Of a stretch of DNA of 22,266 bases, positions 1 through 5,793 are shown piece by piece. The stretch lies in NCBI GenBank assembly GCA_964404765.1, contig CAYOLL010000102.1:1-22266 (forward strand), read 5' to 3'. The notes under the pieces were generated by a model. That model worked only from the letters and a program-made list of their open reading frames with translations. It made no database searches and was not told the origin of the DNA. Each line of letters opens with the position of its first letter. Position 1 is the stretch's first letter. The position numbers and the translations under genes were made by a program. Source of the stretch: CAYOLL01 sp964404765 [NCBI: uncultured Gemmatimonadota bacterium]. GTDB lineage: Bacteria; 4572-55.

Positions 1-1
1 T

Positions 2-106
2 CTGTTGCGGGCTTTGAATGAAACCGAGACCCTCTTTCCCGGCACAAATCTGAAACTAGTCTATGAAATGGTATCATTCCAGTTTCACGCGGATCAGGTG
101 GTCTGA
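2..106 (+). CDS. C-terminal end of an unidentified protein, possibly a transposase (5' end outside window)
   Basis: An open frame enters from the left edge and ends at TGA 104-106, giving 34 residues that include LNETETLFPGTNLKLVYEMV. From memory this resembles the last residues of some DDE-type transposases, which often end with an FPGTxLRLVY-like motif, but this rests on one short motif. The stop codon lies exactly where the minus-strand HEPN frame loses family resemblance (107-109), which suggests this is the edge of an inserted element. No terminal inverted repeat could be defined because the other end is outside the window. Confidence 0.4.
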   Translation: MLRALNETETLFPGTNLKLVYEMVSFQFHADQVV

Positions 107-196
107 ACATCGGCTGACGGCGGAGTCAAAGCGCTGGTCATTGAGCAGATATTTGGCGTCGGCCAGGAATTGCCGGGCCTTGTGTAAGTGAGTCAT
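74..196 (-). pseudogene. Truncated HEPN-domain protein (N-terminal 30 residues only)
   Basis: The minus-strand frame starts at ATG 196-194, behind an AAGGAAG ribosome-binding site, and begins MTHLHKARQFLADAKYLLND, then QRFDSAVSRC. This is the typical first helix pair of HEPN proteins, where the family continues with YYAMFH or similar. Here, after Cys30 (codon 109-107), the frame turns into ten unrelated residues and stops at 76-74. The break coincides with the end of the plus-strand frame ending at 106, so the gene was probably cut by an insertion or rearrangement. HEPN proteins are usually RNases or toxins paired with MNT nucleotidyltransferases; an MNT gene lies upstream on the same strand (467-787). 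The catalytic RxxxxH motif, normally near the C-terminus, is absent, so no active product is expected. Confidence 0.7.
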
Positions 197-250
197 TGAA
201 GCTTCCTTTCTGTAACTGATTCGGTGATAAGCAGATCAAAAGTTCACTTT

Positions 251-382
251 TTAGGCAAGGGGAATTCGTTTTGCGGGATCCGGGTTATATTGGGTTGAAT
301 CGTAGCTTTGCGCCAGCGCATCCACGCTCAGGTTCAACAGCATCAGGCATAAGGCAATCAACAGTTTGCAATGGGTTTTCAT
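251..382 (-). CDS. Small secreted peptide (43 aa) or remnant of an exported protein
   Basis: The frame opens at ATG 382-380 behind a good GGAGG site (CCGGAGG, 9 nt upstream) and ends at TAA 253-251. The product has a charged start (MKTHCK), a hydrophobic core (LLIALCLMLLNLSV) and a likely signal peptidase I site at ALA-Q, leaving a mature tail of about 19 residues (QSYDSTQYNPDPAKRIPLA). It lies between the MNT gene and the broken HEPN gene on the same strand. It may be a real small exported peptide, or only the first codons of a larger secreted protein whose body has been deleted. I do not recognise a family. Confidence 0.45.
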   Translation of the reverse strand: MKTHCKLLIALCLMLLNLSVDALAQSYDSTQYNPDPAKRIPLA

Positions 383-404
383 GGGTCAAAGCCTCCGGTT
401 TTGT

Positions 405-455
405 GGGTTCAACGGTTCAACGGTTCACGGTTCAACGGTTTTGGGTTCACGGGTT
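405..455. repeat. Short tandem repeat, CGGTTCAA-type octamers
   Basis: GGGTTCAACGGTTCAACGG and its continuation contain four to six imperfect copies of CGGTTCAA/CGGTTCAC in about 50 bases. The block sits in the gap between the MNT stop codon and the ribosome-binding site of the small secreted peptide. It is a likely slippage-prone microsatellite that could alter spacing between the two genes. Confidence 0.7.
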
Positions 456-466
456 ACGAGACGACT

Positions 467-787
467 TCAAAAACGACCTTGCCCTTTGGCCCGGACTTCA
501 TCGGCAATGAAGGTGCCGGAGGCGGCTGCCTGAAATTCCGCTCCGGTCAGGCCGATAATCTCCATGGGTCTGGCCAGGCCAAGCCGGGCGCGGCCCAACA
601 GGCTCAGCTTGCTCCATAGGTCCATGGAGGCAAAGTCATCGGACAACACCGCCAGGTCCACATCACTTTCCGGCGTGGCCGTGCCCAGGGCGTATGAGCC
701 AAATAGAATCAGTTTTTGGACGCGAATGCCCAATTGCGCTAATTGTTTTCGGTAGGCGATAAAAATTGAATCAAGGGTTTGATCCAT
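467..787 (-). CDS. MNT-type minimal nucleotidyltransferase (antitoxin-like)
   Basis: This 106-residue protein has the minimal nucleotidyltransferase fold signature: LILFGSYALGTATPESDVDL with G30-S31 and the metal-binding pair D42-x-D44, followed by the usual C-terminal helical part. Family members commonly neutralise HEPN toxins by transferring nucleotides onto a HEPN residue. The ATG at 787-785 follows an AGGAG site. It lies 44 nt downstream of the HigA-like gene on the same strand and may share its transcript. The expected HEPN partner appears only as a truncated frame at 74-196, separated from this gene by a small ORF and a tandem repeat. The gene itself looks intact, so it is probably an orphaned antitoxin. 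Confidence 0.85.
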   Translation of the reverse strand: MDQTLDSIFIAYRKQLAQLGIRVQKLILFGSYALGTATPESDVDLAVLSDDFASMDLWSKLSLLGRARLGLARPMEIIGLTGAEFQAAASGTFIADEVRAKGQGRF

Positions 788-831
788 TGGAAAAACTCCT
801 GTGTTTTTTGTAAGACACTGGTGGAATCACG

Positions 832-1152
832 CTACACACCCATAGTCTCACCGGCTGAAGCAACGGACAGCCGAAAGCCCAGGGCACGCAGTACCAAATC
901 CAGCGTGTCCAGGCGTGGATTGCCTTTTATGGACAGAGCCTTGTCCAGCCGTTGCCGGTTAACATTCATCCGGTTCGCCAGCGCGGTCATGCCGCCTTGC
1001 GCGTTCACTACGTCCCGCAGCGCCAATAAAAAAGCCGTCGGATCGCCGTCCTGATGATATTCGGCTAAAGCCGTTTCCAAATAGAGCCGGGCCTCTTCCG
1101 GGTCGGCCAGTTTTTGCAAGTTGTAATCGGCAAATGAGCGGTAGTTACGCAT
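832..1152 (-). CDS. HigA-type addiction-module antidote protein (HI1420 family)
   Basis: The product is 106 residues. It starts MRNYRSFADYNLQKLADPEE, then YLETALAEYHQDGD, and has a helix-turn-helix near residues 53-80 (GGMTALANRMNVNRQRLDKA) followed by NPRLDTLDLVLRALGFRLSV. This is the pattern of the putative addiction module antidote family that follows a phage-derived Gp49/HigB-like toxin. I chose ATG 1152-1150 because GAGGAG lies 6 nt upstream and the start overlaps the toxin stop (CATGCGTAA) by 8 nt, implying translational coupling. A start five codons earlier (MRSLN) is possible. The DNA-binding half probably represses its own operon together with the toxin. Confidence 0.88.
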   Translation of the reverse strand: MRNYRSFADYNLQKLADPEEARLYLETALAEYHQDGDPTAFLLALRDVVNAQGGMTALANRMNVNRQRLDKALSIKGNPRLDTLDLVLRALGFRLSVASAGETMGV

Positions 1153-1465
1153 GTTTAGACTCCTCATAATTCCGCCAGTAGATTTTGGCGTGTTCAATGT
1201 CTTTTGCTTGGGTGGATTTGTCGCCGCCGCAGAGCAGTAAAATAATGGTTTTACCGTCTTGCCCATAATAGACGCGATAGCCTGCGCCAAATGCAAAACG
1301 CAGTTCAAACACGCCGCTGCCAACCGGTTTAGCATCACCCGGGTTGCCCGACTCGAGCCGACGCAGGCGCAGTCGAATCCGTCTTTGGATAGATTTGTCC
1401 AGGCTTTCCAACCAGTCTATAAGCGGTTCATAACCTGAGCTGTCACAATAGATTTGAATCGTCAT
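1145..1465 (-). CDS. RelE/HigB-like toxin (HI1419/Gp49 family)
   Basis: A 106-residue protein with the order typical of phage Gp49-like HigB toxins: YEPLIDWLESLDKSIQRRIR, RRLESGNPGDAKPVGSGVFE, LRFAFGAGYRVYYGQDGKTI and LLLCGGDKSTQAKDIEHAKI. Such proteins are ribosome-dependent mRNA endonucleases in the RelE superfamily. It comes first in the operon, as is usual for HigBA, and overlaps the antidote gene by 8 nt. The length and the C-terminal KSTQAKDI-x-A motif are intact, so the toxin is probably functional. The start at 1465-1463 has only a weak ribosome-binding site. A palindrome (1497-1509) lies about 30 nt upstream and could serve as an operator, although it also fits the REP-like family in this window. 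Confidence 0.88.
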   Translation of the reverse strand: MTIQIYCDSSGYEPLIDWLESLDKSIQRRIRLRLRRLESGNPGDAKPVGSGVFELRFAFGAGYRVYYGQDGKTIILLLCGGDKSTQAKDIEHAKIYWRNYEESKHA

Positions 1466-1496
1466 TTTTTACTCGTCATGTAAATTTTTAGTTGGC

Positions 1497-1512
1497 GCAT
1501 GTCACATGCTAC
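1497..1512 (-). repeat. REP-like hairpin headed by GTAG (possible operator)
   Basis: Read on the minus strand this is GTAGCATGTGACATGC: a GTAG head followed by the self-complementary GCATGT-g-ACATGC, and it is preceded by GGA as in the copies near 12090. It lies upstream of the HigB-like toxin, so it could also be a binding site for the toxin-antitoxin complex. Confidence 0.5.
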
Positions 1513-1542
1513 TCCGTTTCGGGCGACAAACCCGGCATGTTG

Positions 1543-1686
1543 TCATTCTGTAAGAATCTTCTTAAAATTTAGCGGTGTACTAAACATGATCAGGGCGTTA
1601 AGAAAGCTCAACAGAACATCTTTAGATTGCGTGGAACCAAAAGTTTTAGTGAATCCGAAATGGGTGTACGCATTAAGAAAGCGCAT
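1543..1686 (-). pseudogene. Truncated paralogue of the neighbouring Rpn-type nuclease (N-terminal 32 residues)
   Basis: From ATG 1686 the frame reads MRFLNAYTHFGFTKTFGSTQ, then SKDVLLSFLNALI. This matches the start of the complete neighbour (MHFLDMRTDFAFKKVFGSDQ, SKDILLSFLNAMI) at most positions, then diverges and stops at 1543 after 47 residues. The conserved DNA also covers the first part of the upstream ribosome-binding region. It lacks the catalytic D...E-x-Q segment, so it is a decayed copy. It starts only 49 nt after the stop of the full gene on the same strand, pointing to a tandem duplication followed by deletion. Confidence 0.8.
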
Positions 1687-1734
1687 GGTCATATCTCCGG
1701 TCGGCATATTTTCGGTTCAAACGGCTTGATCCGG

Positions 1735-2787
1735 CTAACGGGCGGCATTTTTTTCCACTTCCAGTACCGTCAGTCCCGTAATATTGGCAATTGCCGCCAT
1801 ATCAAGGCCCATTGTCTGCAATTGACGTATCGTTTGCTGCACTTGAGCCCGGCGATTTTGTTCCGCCTTAGCCGCCTTTTGCTCGGCCGCAACAGCTTTT
1901 TGCATGGCCTCGGCTTTTTCTTGTTCGGCTACGACGGCCTTTTGCATGGCCTCGGCTTTTTCTTGTTCGGCTACGACGGCCTTTTGCATGGCCTCGGCTT
2001 TTTCTTGTTCGGCTGCCGCGGCCTTTTGCATGGCCTCGGCTTTTTCTTGTTCGGCGGCAACGGCCTTTTGCTCGGCTGCCGCCGCTTTTCGTTGTACGGC
2101 TTGAAAGTCATGGATATATGCCGTCTTTTTTTGCTGCACATCCAACTCTTCCGGCGATAGCCCGGCGGTGTTGGCGATTGCAAAAGCGTGTTGAATGGAC
2201 GGCTCTTTTGCCAACGATTCCGGAATGTATGCCAGACTGCCGGCGTTTTTGAGGAAAAATATCCACTTGTCAATGATGCCGGTTAGCTCCTGCTCGGTCT
2301 TCAAAAACTTGGGCAGTTCGATAAAAATCAGCTCGATATCGCCGCTATACGTGATCAATGCCTCTTTTTCCAACAAGTGAAAATAGCTGACCACCTTTTT
2401 TAATTCGGCAAACATCGTAAAGTCCGTGATGGTCAGGGCGATAATCGGCTCCAGCGTCGAATATGACTGCCCGGCATCCAACTGCTCAACGTAAGCCTTG
2501 GCCGCATTGAAAAGCACCCGTTTTTCAAAACCGTCGATGTTTAGCACCTGCATTTCGATAATCACCCGCTGTCCGCTGGATAAAACCGCTTTTACATCCA
2601 CATAGGTGTCCTTCATGCCGCGCAGCATCGGGATTTGATACGGGTCAACAATCGTCAAATCGACGATCGTGCTGCTATCATCAAAACGGATCATCGCGTT
2701 AAGAAAGCTCAGCAGAATGTCTTTGGATTGGTCGGAGCCGAATACTTTCTTAAAAGCAAAATCGGTGCGCATATCTAAAAAATGCAT
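1735..2787 (-). CDS. Rpn family recombination-promoting nuclease / PD-(D/E)XK putative transposase
   Basis: The 350-residue protein starts MHFLDMRTDFAFKKVFGSDQ, the hallmark opening of the Rpn/PDDEXK_2 family. It then carries the nuclease core MKDTYVDVKAVLSSGQRVII followed by EMQV, giving the likely catalytic D64 and E78-M-Q80. Rpn proteins are metal-dependent DNA endonucleases that promote RecA-independent recombination; some act in phage defence. Residues about 260-335 form a long alanine/glutamate/lysine-rich coiled coil with a 14-residue repeat. The C-terminal MGLDMAAIANITGLTVLEVE resembles the end of the second Rpn-like protein here. I chose the ATG at 2787 because GGAGG lies 8 nt upstream; a 39-residue upstream extension has no such support. 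The truncated copy just downstream shows recent duplication. Confidence 0.88.
   Translation of the reverse strand: MHFLDMRTDFAFKKVFGSDQSKDILLSFLNAMIRFDDSSTIVDLTIVDPYQIPMLRGMKDTYVDVKAVLSSGQRVIIEMQVLNIDGFEKRVLFNAAKAYVEQLDAGQSYSTLEPIIALTITDFTMFAELKKVVSYFHLLEKEALITYSGDIELIFIELPKFLKTEQELTGIIDKWIFFLKNAGSLAYIPESLAKEPSIQHAFAIANTAGLSPEELDVQQKKTAYIHDFQAVQRKAAAAEQKAVAAEQEKAEAMQKAAAAEQEKAEAMQKAVVAEQEKAEAMQKAVVAEQEKAEAMQKAVAAEQKAAKAEQNRRAQVQQTIRQLQTMGLDMAAIANITGLTVLEVEKNAAR
1901..2068 (-). repeat. Four tandem 42-bp units inside the Rpn coiled coil
   Basis: Units begin at 1901, 1943, 1985 and 2027 with TGCATGGCCTCGGC, an exact 42-base period. Each unit encodes 14 residues of the type AEQEKAEAMQKAVV, equal to two heptads, so copy-number change would lengthen or shorten the coiled coil without shifting the frame or the helix register. 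The units are nearly identical at DNA level, which suggests recent expansion. Confidence 0.95.
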
Positions 2788-3022
2788 GGTCAAAACCTCC
2801 TGTTTTGCAGGCTTGAGCGGATCTAAACGTAAAGTTGATTGGTTTGAAATAATGCTAAACTTACATCCTGGCCAAGGCTTTGGCAATTGATATTTTGGTT
2901 GCAATTTGCGCGAGATTATCTAATTTTCAATTTTTTTTGAAATCTCAGAAACTTTTCAATGGTTTTAGCGGTTGATACCCTGTAAATTTAGGCGGCCAAA
3001 ACCCTTTTCAAGGAGACAATTT

Positions 3023-4006
3023 ATGATGGATAAATTTACCATGCTGTTCTTAAATGTGCAGGATGAACTGGACCTGTGCCGGCAAATTCTGCGCGACGAA
3101 TTCCGCAGCGACATTACCCTGGTTAACCAAATCGGCGACCATGTGCTGCAACGTCCGGGCAAGATGCTGCGCCCTGCGGTCGTGATTGCCAGCGCCAAGG
3201 TTTGTGGTTGCGCCAACTCGCTGTCCATGGCCCGAGTCGCCGCGGTGCTGGAGATGATGCACAACGCTACGCTGGTGCACGATGACTCCATTGATCACGC
3301 CAAAACGCGGCGCGGCGTAGAAACCGTTCATCAAAAATGGGATCATCAGACAGCGGTGCTCATGGGCGACTATCTATATGCCAAAGCGCTAAATACGCTG
3401 CTTAAAGAGGACAATCTGGAGCTGATGAAAATTCTTGGCGAGGCAACTGTGCGGATGTGCGAAGCCGAAATTTTTCAACTGGAAATGAATTTTAATCCCA
3501 ATATCACCGAAGCCCAGTACTTTAAAATTATCGACGGTAAGACCGCCGCTTTGGTAATGGCCGGTTGTCAGTTGGGCGCGGTTCTGGGCAATGCAAATCC
3601 GGCCTTGAAATACGCCTTTGGCCAGTTTGGGCAGCGCATCGGCCTGGCGTTTCAAATCATTGATGATCTTTTTGATTACACCGCCGAAGCGCAGGAAGTG
3701 GGCAAGCCGGTCGGTCATGATCTGCGCGAAGGTAAAATAACGCTGCCATTGATACATGCTTTTCAACAAGCTGCGCCGCATGAAACCGGGCCGATTAAAG
3801 AAATGATTCGCGCGCGCCAAATAACGGACGACCTATGGACTGCCGCCAAAAATATGGCCCAACGCTATGATGGCCTGACGTACGCGCACCGAAAAGCACA
3901 TCAACTCATCTCTGAAGGTCTGGTTTTTGCAGAGGCATTCCCGCAGTCGCTCTTTAAATTAACCATGATGCATTTAGCCCAATATATTTTAAAGCGCGCT
4001 TATTAG
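3023..4006 (+). CDS. Long-chain polyprenyl diphosphate synthase
   Basis: This 327-residue trans-prenyltransferase condenses isopentenyl diphosphate onto an allylic primer. Motifs visible in order are PGKMLRP, the first aspartate-rich motif D87-D88-S-I-D91 within ATLVHDDSIDHAKTRRG, GDYLYAKA, DGKTAALVMAG, and the second aspartate-rich motif D214-D-L-F-D218 followed by GKPVGHDLREGKITLPLIHA. The residues four and five places before the first DDxxD are Thr and Ala. Small residues there usually allow long products, so a side chain for menaquinone (heptaprenyl/octaprenyl class) is the most likely product, rather than farnesyl or geranylgeranyl diphosphate. I chose ATG 3023 because AAGGAGA lies 6-7 nt upstream. 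It may also feed the carotenoid-type oxidoreductase further down, but that is only inference. Confidence 0.9.
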   Translation: MMDKFTMLFLNVQDELDLCRQILRDEFRSDITLVNQIGDHVLQRPGKMLRPAVVIASAKVCGCANSLSMARVAAVLEMMHNATLVHDDSIDHAKTRRGVETVHQKWDHQTAVLMGDYLYAKALNTLLKEDNLELMKILGEATVRMCEAEIFQLEMNFNPNITEAQYFKIIDGKTAALVMAGCQLGAVLGNANPALKYAFGQFGQRIGLAFQIIDDLFDYTAEAQEVGKPVGHDLREGKITLPLIHAFQQAAPHETGPIKEMIRARQITDDLWTAAKNMAQRYDGLTYAHRKAHQLISEGLVFAEAFPQSLFKLTMMHLAQYILKRAY

Positions 4007-4086
4007 TTTTTGGAGTAGCGAAGATTATTCTGCGGGTGTCGAATGTGTTAGCCGGGTCAAAAATGTTGATGGAGGGTCGGTTCACG

Positions 4087-4434
4087 ATGGCTAAAAACAA
4101 ATTTGGAATTCCAGAAAATGTACTGTCACAAATCAGATCGCGAGACAAGGACTGCGTGTATTGTCGGAAGACAATGCTTTATCCCTACGTTTGCAAAGAA
4201 CACCGCGATTGTACAACGATTGAGCATTTGAATTTTGACGGCCCGTTTTACTGGAGTGATGGATTGCAAGCGGACGATATCGTACTTTGTTGTGGATCTT
4301 GTAATTCGAGCCGCGGCGTAAAGAAGTTAACTGACTGGTTTACAACGCAGTACTGTATCGAGAACAACATCAATGTGACCACAGTAGCTGCGCCTGTTAA
4401 GAGCTATTTAAAGAGACAGCGGCAGCAAAACTAA
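4087..4434 (+). CDS. Small HNH endonuclease-like protein
   Basis: A 115-residue protein with a zinc-ribbon HNH layout: C23-x2-C26, then T-I-E46-H47 in TTIEHLNFDG, and C69-x2-C72-N73 in DIVLCCGSCNSSRGVKKL. This matches HNH nucleases, in which the central EH/DH is catalytic and the four cysteines hold zinc. The usual Asn before the final strand (NLVL) is replaced by Asp-Ile, so activity is uncertain. The start at ATG 4087 follows GGAGGG by 10 nt; earlier in-frame ATGs exist at 4063 and 4069. It is a single-gene unit between the prenyl synthase and the second Rpn nuclease. It could be a homing or restriction-type nuclease, or part of a mobile segment. Confidence 0.75.
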   Translation: MAKNKFGIPENVLSQIRSRDKDCVYCRKTMLYPYVCKEHRDCTTIEHLNFDGPFYWSDGLQADDIVLCCGSCNSSRGVKKLTDWFTTQYCIENNINVTTVAAPVKSYLKRQRQQN

Positions 4435-4526
4435 TTTTAGCAGCAAGCAGCAATTGAGTTTTATATTCGCTGCGAAGGAAACAATGCACTTGATTGTCAG
4501 TTGTTGAAATTTGCTGAATTTGCCGC

Positions 4527-4557
4527 TTGACTTTTGCACCATGTTTTTTGATATTAG
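4527..4557 (+). promoter_or_regulatory. Candidate sigma-70 promoter for the second Rpn-type gene
   Basis: TTGACT at 4527-4532 and TATTAG at 4552-4557 are separated by 19 bases, which is longer than the optimum of 17. The -10 box overlaps the left arm of the palindrome that follows, so the palindrome would start the transcript or act as an operator. Confidence 0.35.
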
Positions 4558-4589
4558 ACCTTGTAGCTCACTGAGTTGCAAGGTCTAAT
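4553..4589 (+). promoter_or_regulatory. Perfect 11-bp inverted repeat upstream of the Rpn-type gene
   Basis: ATTAGACCTTG (4553-4563) and CAAGGTCTAAT (4579-4589) are exact reverse complements around a 15-base loop. The right arm is followed by TCTTTTG and then by the GGAGG site of the gene at 4613. It may be an operator or 5' leader hairpin; the short T tract also permits a weak terminator for the HNH gene upstream. Confidence 0.6.
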
Positions 4590-4612
4590 TCTTTTGTGGA
4601 GGTTATGATACG

Positions 4613-5419
4613 ATGAAACACGTTGCTCCGTTACGATATGATGTCATTTTCAAAAAAGCCTTCGGGCAACCGGAAGTCTTTACCGCTTTCGCCAATGACT
4701 TCTTGGGCATTCATCTTGAAATTGATAAGGTCACCCAGGAAAAAGCGTTTGATATTCCCATCGGCCCGGTCAAACCGCGTTTTGATCTTTATGCCGAAGA
4801 CTTGAAAAATCGGGTGATTGTGGATATTCAGCAGCAACGCTACCCGGACCATTACGACCGATTTTTGTATTATCACTGCGCGGCTTTGCTGGAACAGGCC
4901 GCTCGTTCCAAAGCGTATAAACCCGATCTGACGGTTTATACGCTGGTGGTTCTGACATCGGGCGATTGGCATAAAACGGATATGGCCTTTATTGATTTCG
5001 ATCCGAAGAATCGCAAGGGTGAACCGCTACATGAAATCCATCACAAATTGATTTACATTTGCCCGCGTTATCCAAATGACGACACGCCGCCGGAATTGCG
5101 GGAATGGATGGAAGCGATTGTCGATACCTTCGACGAAGAAGTTGACGAAACGAAATATCGCCCTGAGATTCAACACATCTTTGATCTGATTGAGAAAAGC
5201 CTGGTGACACCTGAAGAAAATGCGCGGATGAAAGAGCAGGAAGGGCAGAATCAAAAAGTCAAGGAGTTAGAGGAACAAGTTAGTAAAAGCAAGGAAGAAG
5301 AACGAAAAGAGATTGCACGTAATATGTTGAATGAAGGAGAAGACAGAGTCAAGATCGCAAAATTTACAGGTCTGACGTTTGACCAGATCAACGAGCTGTC
5401 GGCTGAAATGACGCGCTAA
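4613..5419 (+). CDS. Rpn-type PD-(D/E)XK nuclease / putative transposase, divergent member
   Basis: A 268-residue protein opening MKHVAPLRYDVIFKKAFGQP, the RxDxxFKKxFG start shared with the Rpn family. The core PRFDLYAEDLKNRVIVDIQQ gives candidate catalytic D58 and D71-I-Q73, with Asp in place of the usual Glu of the IEMQ motif. A charged helix (about 205-240, KVKELEEQVSKSKEEERKEI) precedes a C-terminal VKIAKFTGLTFDQINELSAE that resembles the tail of the Rpn protein at 1735-2787, although the cores differ. The start has GGAGG 10 nt upstream. It is a standalone gene that ends just before a group II intron remnant, so this locus may be a landing site for mobile DNA. Family assignment is confident, activity less so. 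Confidence 0.82.
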   Translation: MKHVAPLRYDVIFKKAFGQPEVFTAFANDFLGIHLEIDKVTQEKAFDIPIGPVKPRFDLYAEDLKNRVIVDIQQQRYPDHYDRFLYYHCAALLEQAARSKAYKPDLTVYTLVVLTSGDWHKTDMAFIDFDPKNRKGEPLHEIHHKLIYICPRYPNDDTPPELREWMEAIVDTFDEEVDETKYRPEIQHIFDLIEKSLVTPEENARMKEQEGQNQKVKELEEQVSKSKEEERKEIARNMLNEGEDRVKIAKFTGLTFDQINELSAEMTR

Positions 5420-5447
5420 CGAGCAGTGTGTCCTTGAAGGTATTGAT

Positions 5448-5618
5448 ATGCGGGAGCGAATCGGAGCGTATCGAGACGAGGGACAGAAGTCGGAGCGTCC
5501 CATAGTACCGTTAGCAGGCGGCAAACTCACAACCCCTGTCAACCCAACTTCGATGGATAGCAGACAAAGCGCCAACAGAAACAGATTTTACTTTTTACAC
5601 CCTGAGTTATCTGATTGA
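5448..5618 (+). pseudogene. Small reading frame from the leader of a group II intron protein
   Basis: A 56-codon frame starting MRERIGAYRDEGQKSERPIV overlaps the start of the reverse-transcriptase remnant in another frame. From memory, short frames with a (K)SERPIVxL-like motif commonly precede group II intron reverse transcriptases, where they belong to the intron RNA rather than to a real protein. It begins 29 nt after the stop of the Rpn-type gene. I treat it as part of the intron remnant, not as an independent gene. Confidence 0.35.
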
Positions 5619-5793
5619 TGAAGATTTACTTTATACGGCCTATACTCAGGTTCGCAAAGATGGCGCGCCGGGAGTTGACCGGATGACGGCGACGGCGTAT
5701 GCCCAAGGCGTTTTTAGCCGTTTGCATGACTTGTGTGAGCGACTGAAATCGAAGACGTATCGGGCGACGCCGGTTAAGCGGGTCTGGATACCC
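5515..5793 (+). pseudogene. N-terminal fragment of a group II intron reverse transcriptase
   Basis: The frame is open from 5515 and contains LRWIADKAPTETDFTFYTLS, YLIDEDLLYTAYTQVRKDGA, PGVDRMTATAYAQGVFSRLH and DLCERLKSKTYRATPVKRVW, then IP. This follows the RT-0/RT-1 region of group II intron maturases, where the family consensus runs L-RKD-APGVDG-T ... L-RLKSG-YRA-PVRRVYIPK. The catalytic YADD region, the maturase domain and the intron 3' end are all missing. The match ends exactly at VWIP, directly before the ATG of the FAD oxidoreductase, in the same frame and without a stop. A deletion or recombination joined the two. No independent start for this frame is evident. Confidence 0.82.

Noticed and set aside
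405-455. CRISPR-like array from the GGTTCAAC repeats
   Set aside because: Units are about 8 bases with no spacers; this is a simple tandem repeat.
832-1338. 168-residue version of the HigA-like antidote
   Set aside because: The extra N-terminal 62 residues overlap the toxin gene in another frame and have no family resemblance.
1627-2160. Long plus-strand frame with a GLGFFLFG-type repeat, opposite the Rpn gene
   Set aside because: It is the antisense of the 42-bp repeat encoding the Rpn coiled coil; the apparent repeat protein has no ribosome-binding site and no recognisable family.
2972-3022. 17-residue upstream extension of the polyprenyl synthase
   Set aside because: The ATG at 3023 follows an AAGGAGA site, whereas the upstream ATG does not; the extension would run through that site.
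4011-4033. Possible further REP-like hairpin beginning GGAGTAGCGAAG after the prenyl synthase
   Set aside because: The head GGAGTAGC is present, but the following bases do not form a consistent stem.
5426-5430. GTGTG as the 5' end of a group II intron
   Set aside because: It matches the GUGYG consensus, but only about 100 bases separate it from the RT frame, too few for intron domains I-III, and five bases can occur by chance.
5683-5793. 37-residue N-terminal extension of the FAD oxidoreductase as a true domain
   Set aside because: The extension matches group II intron RT sequence, and the dinucleotide fold starts right at the internal ATG, so the shorter protein is preferred, although a fused product cannot be excluded.
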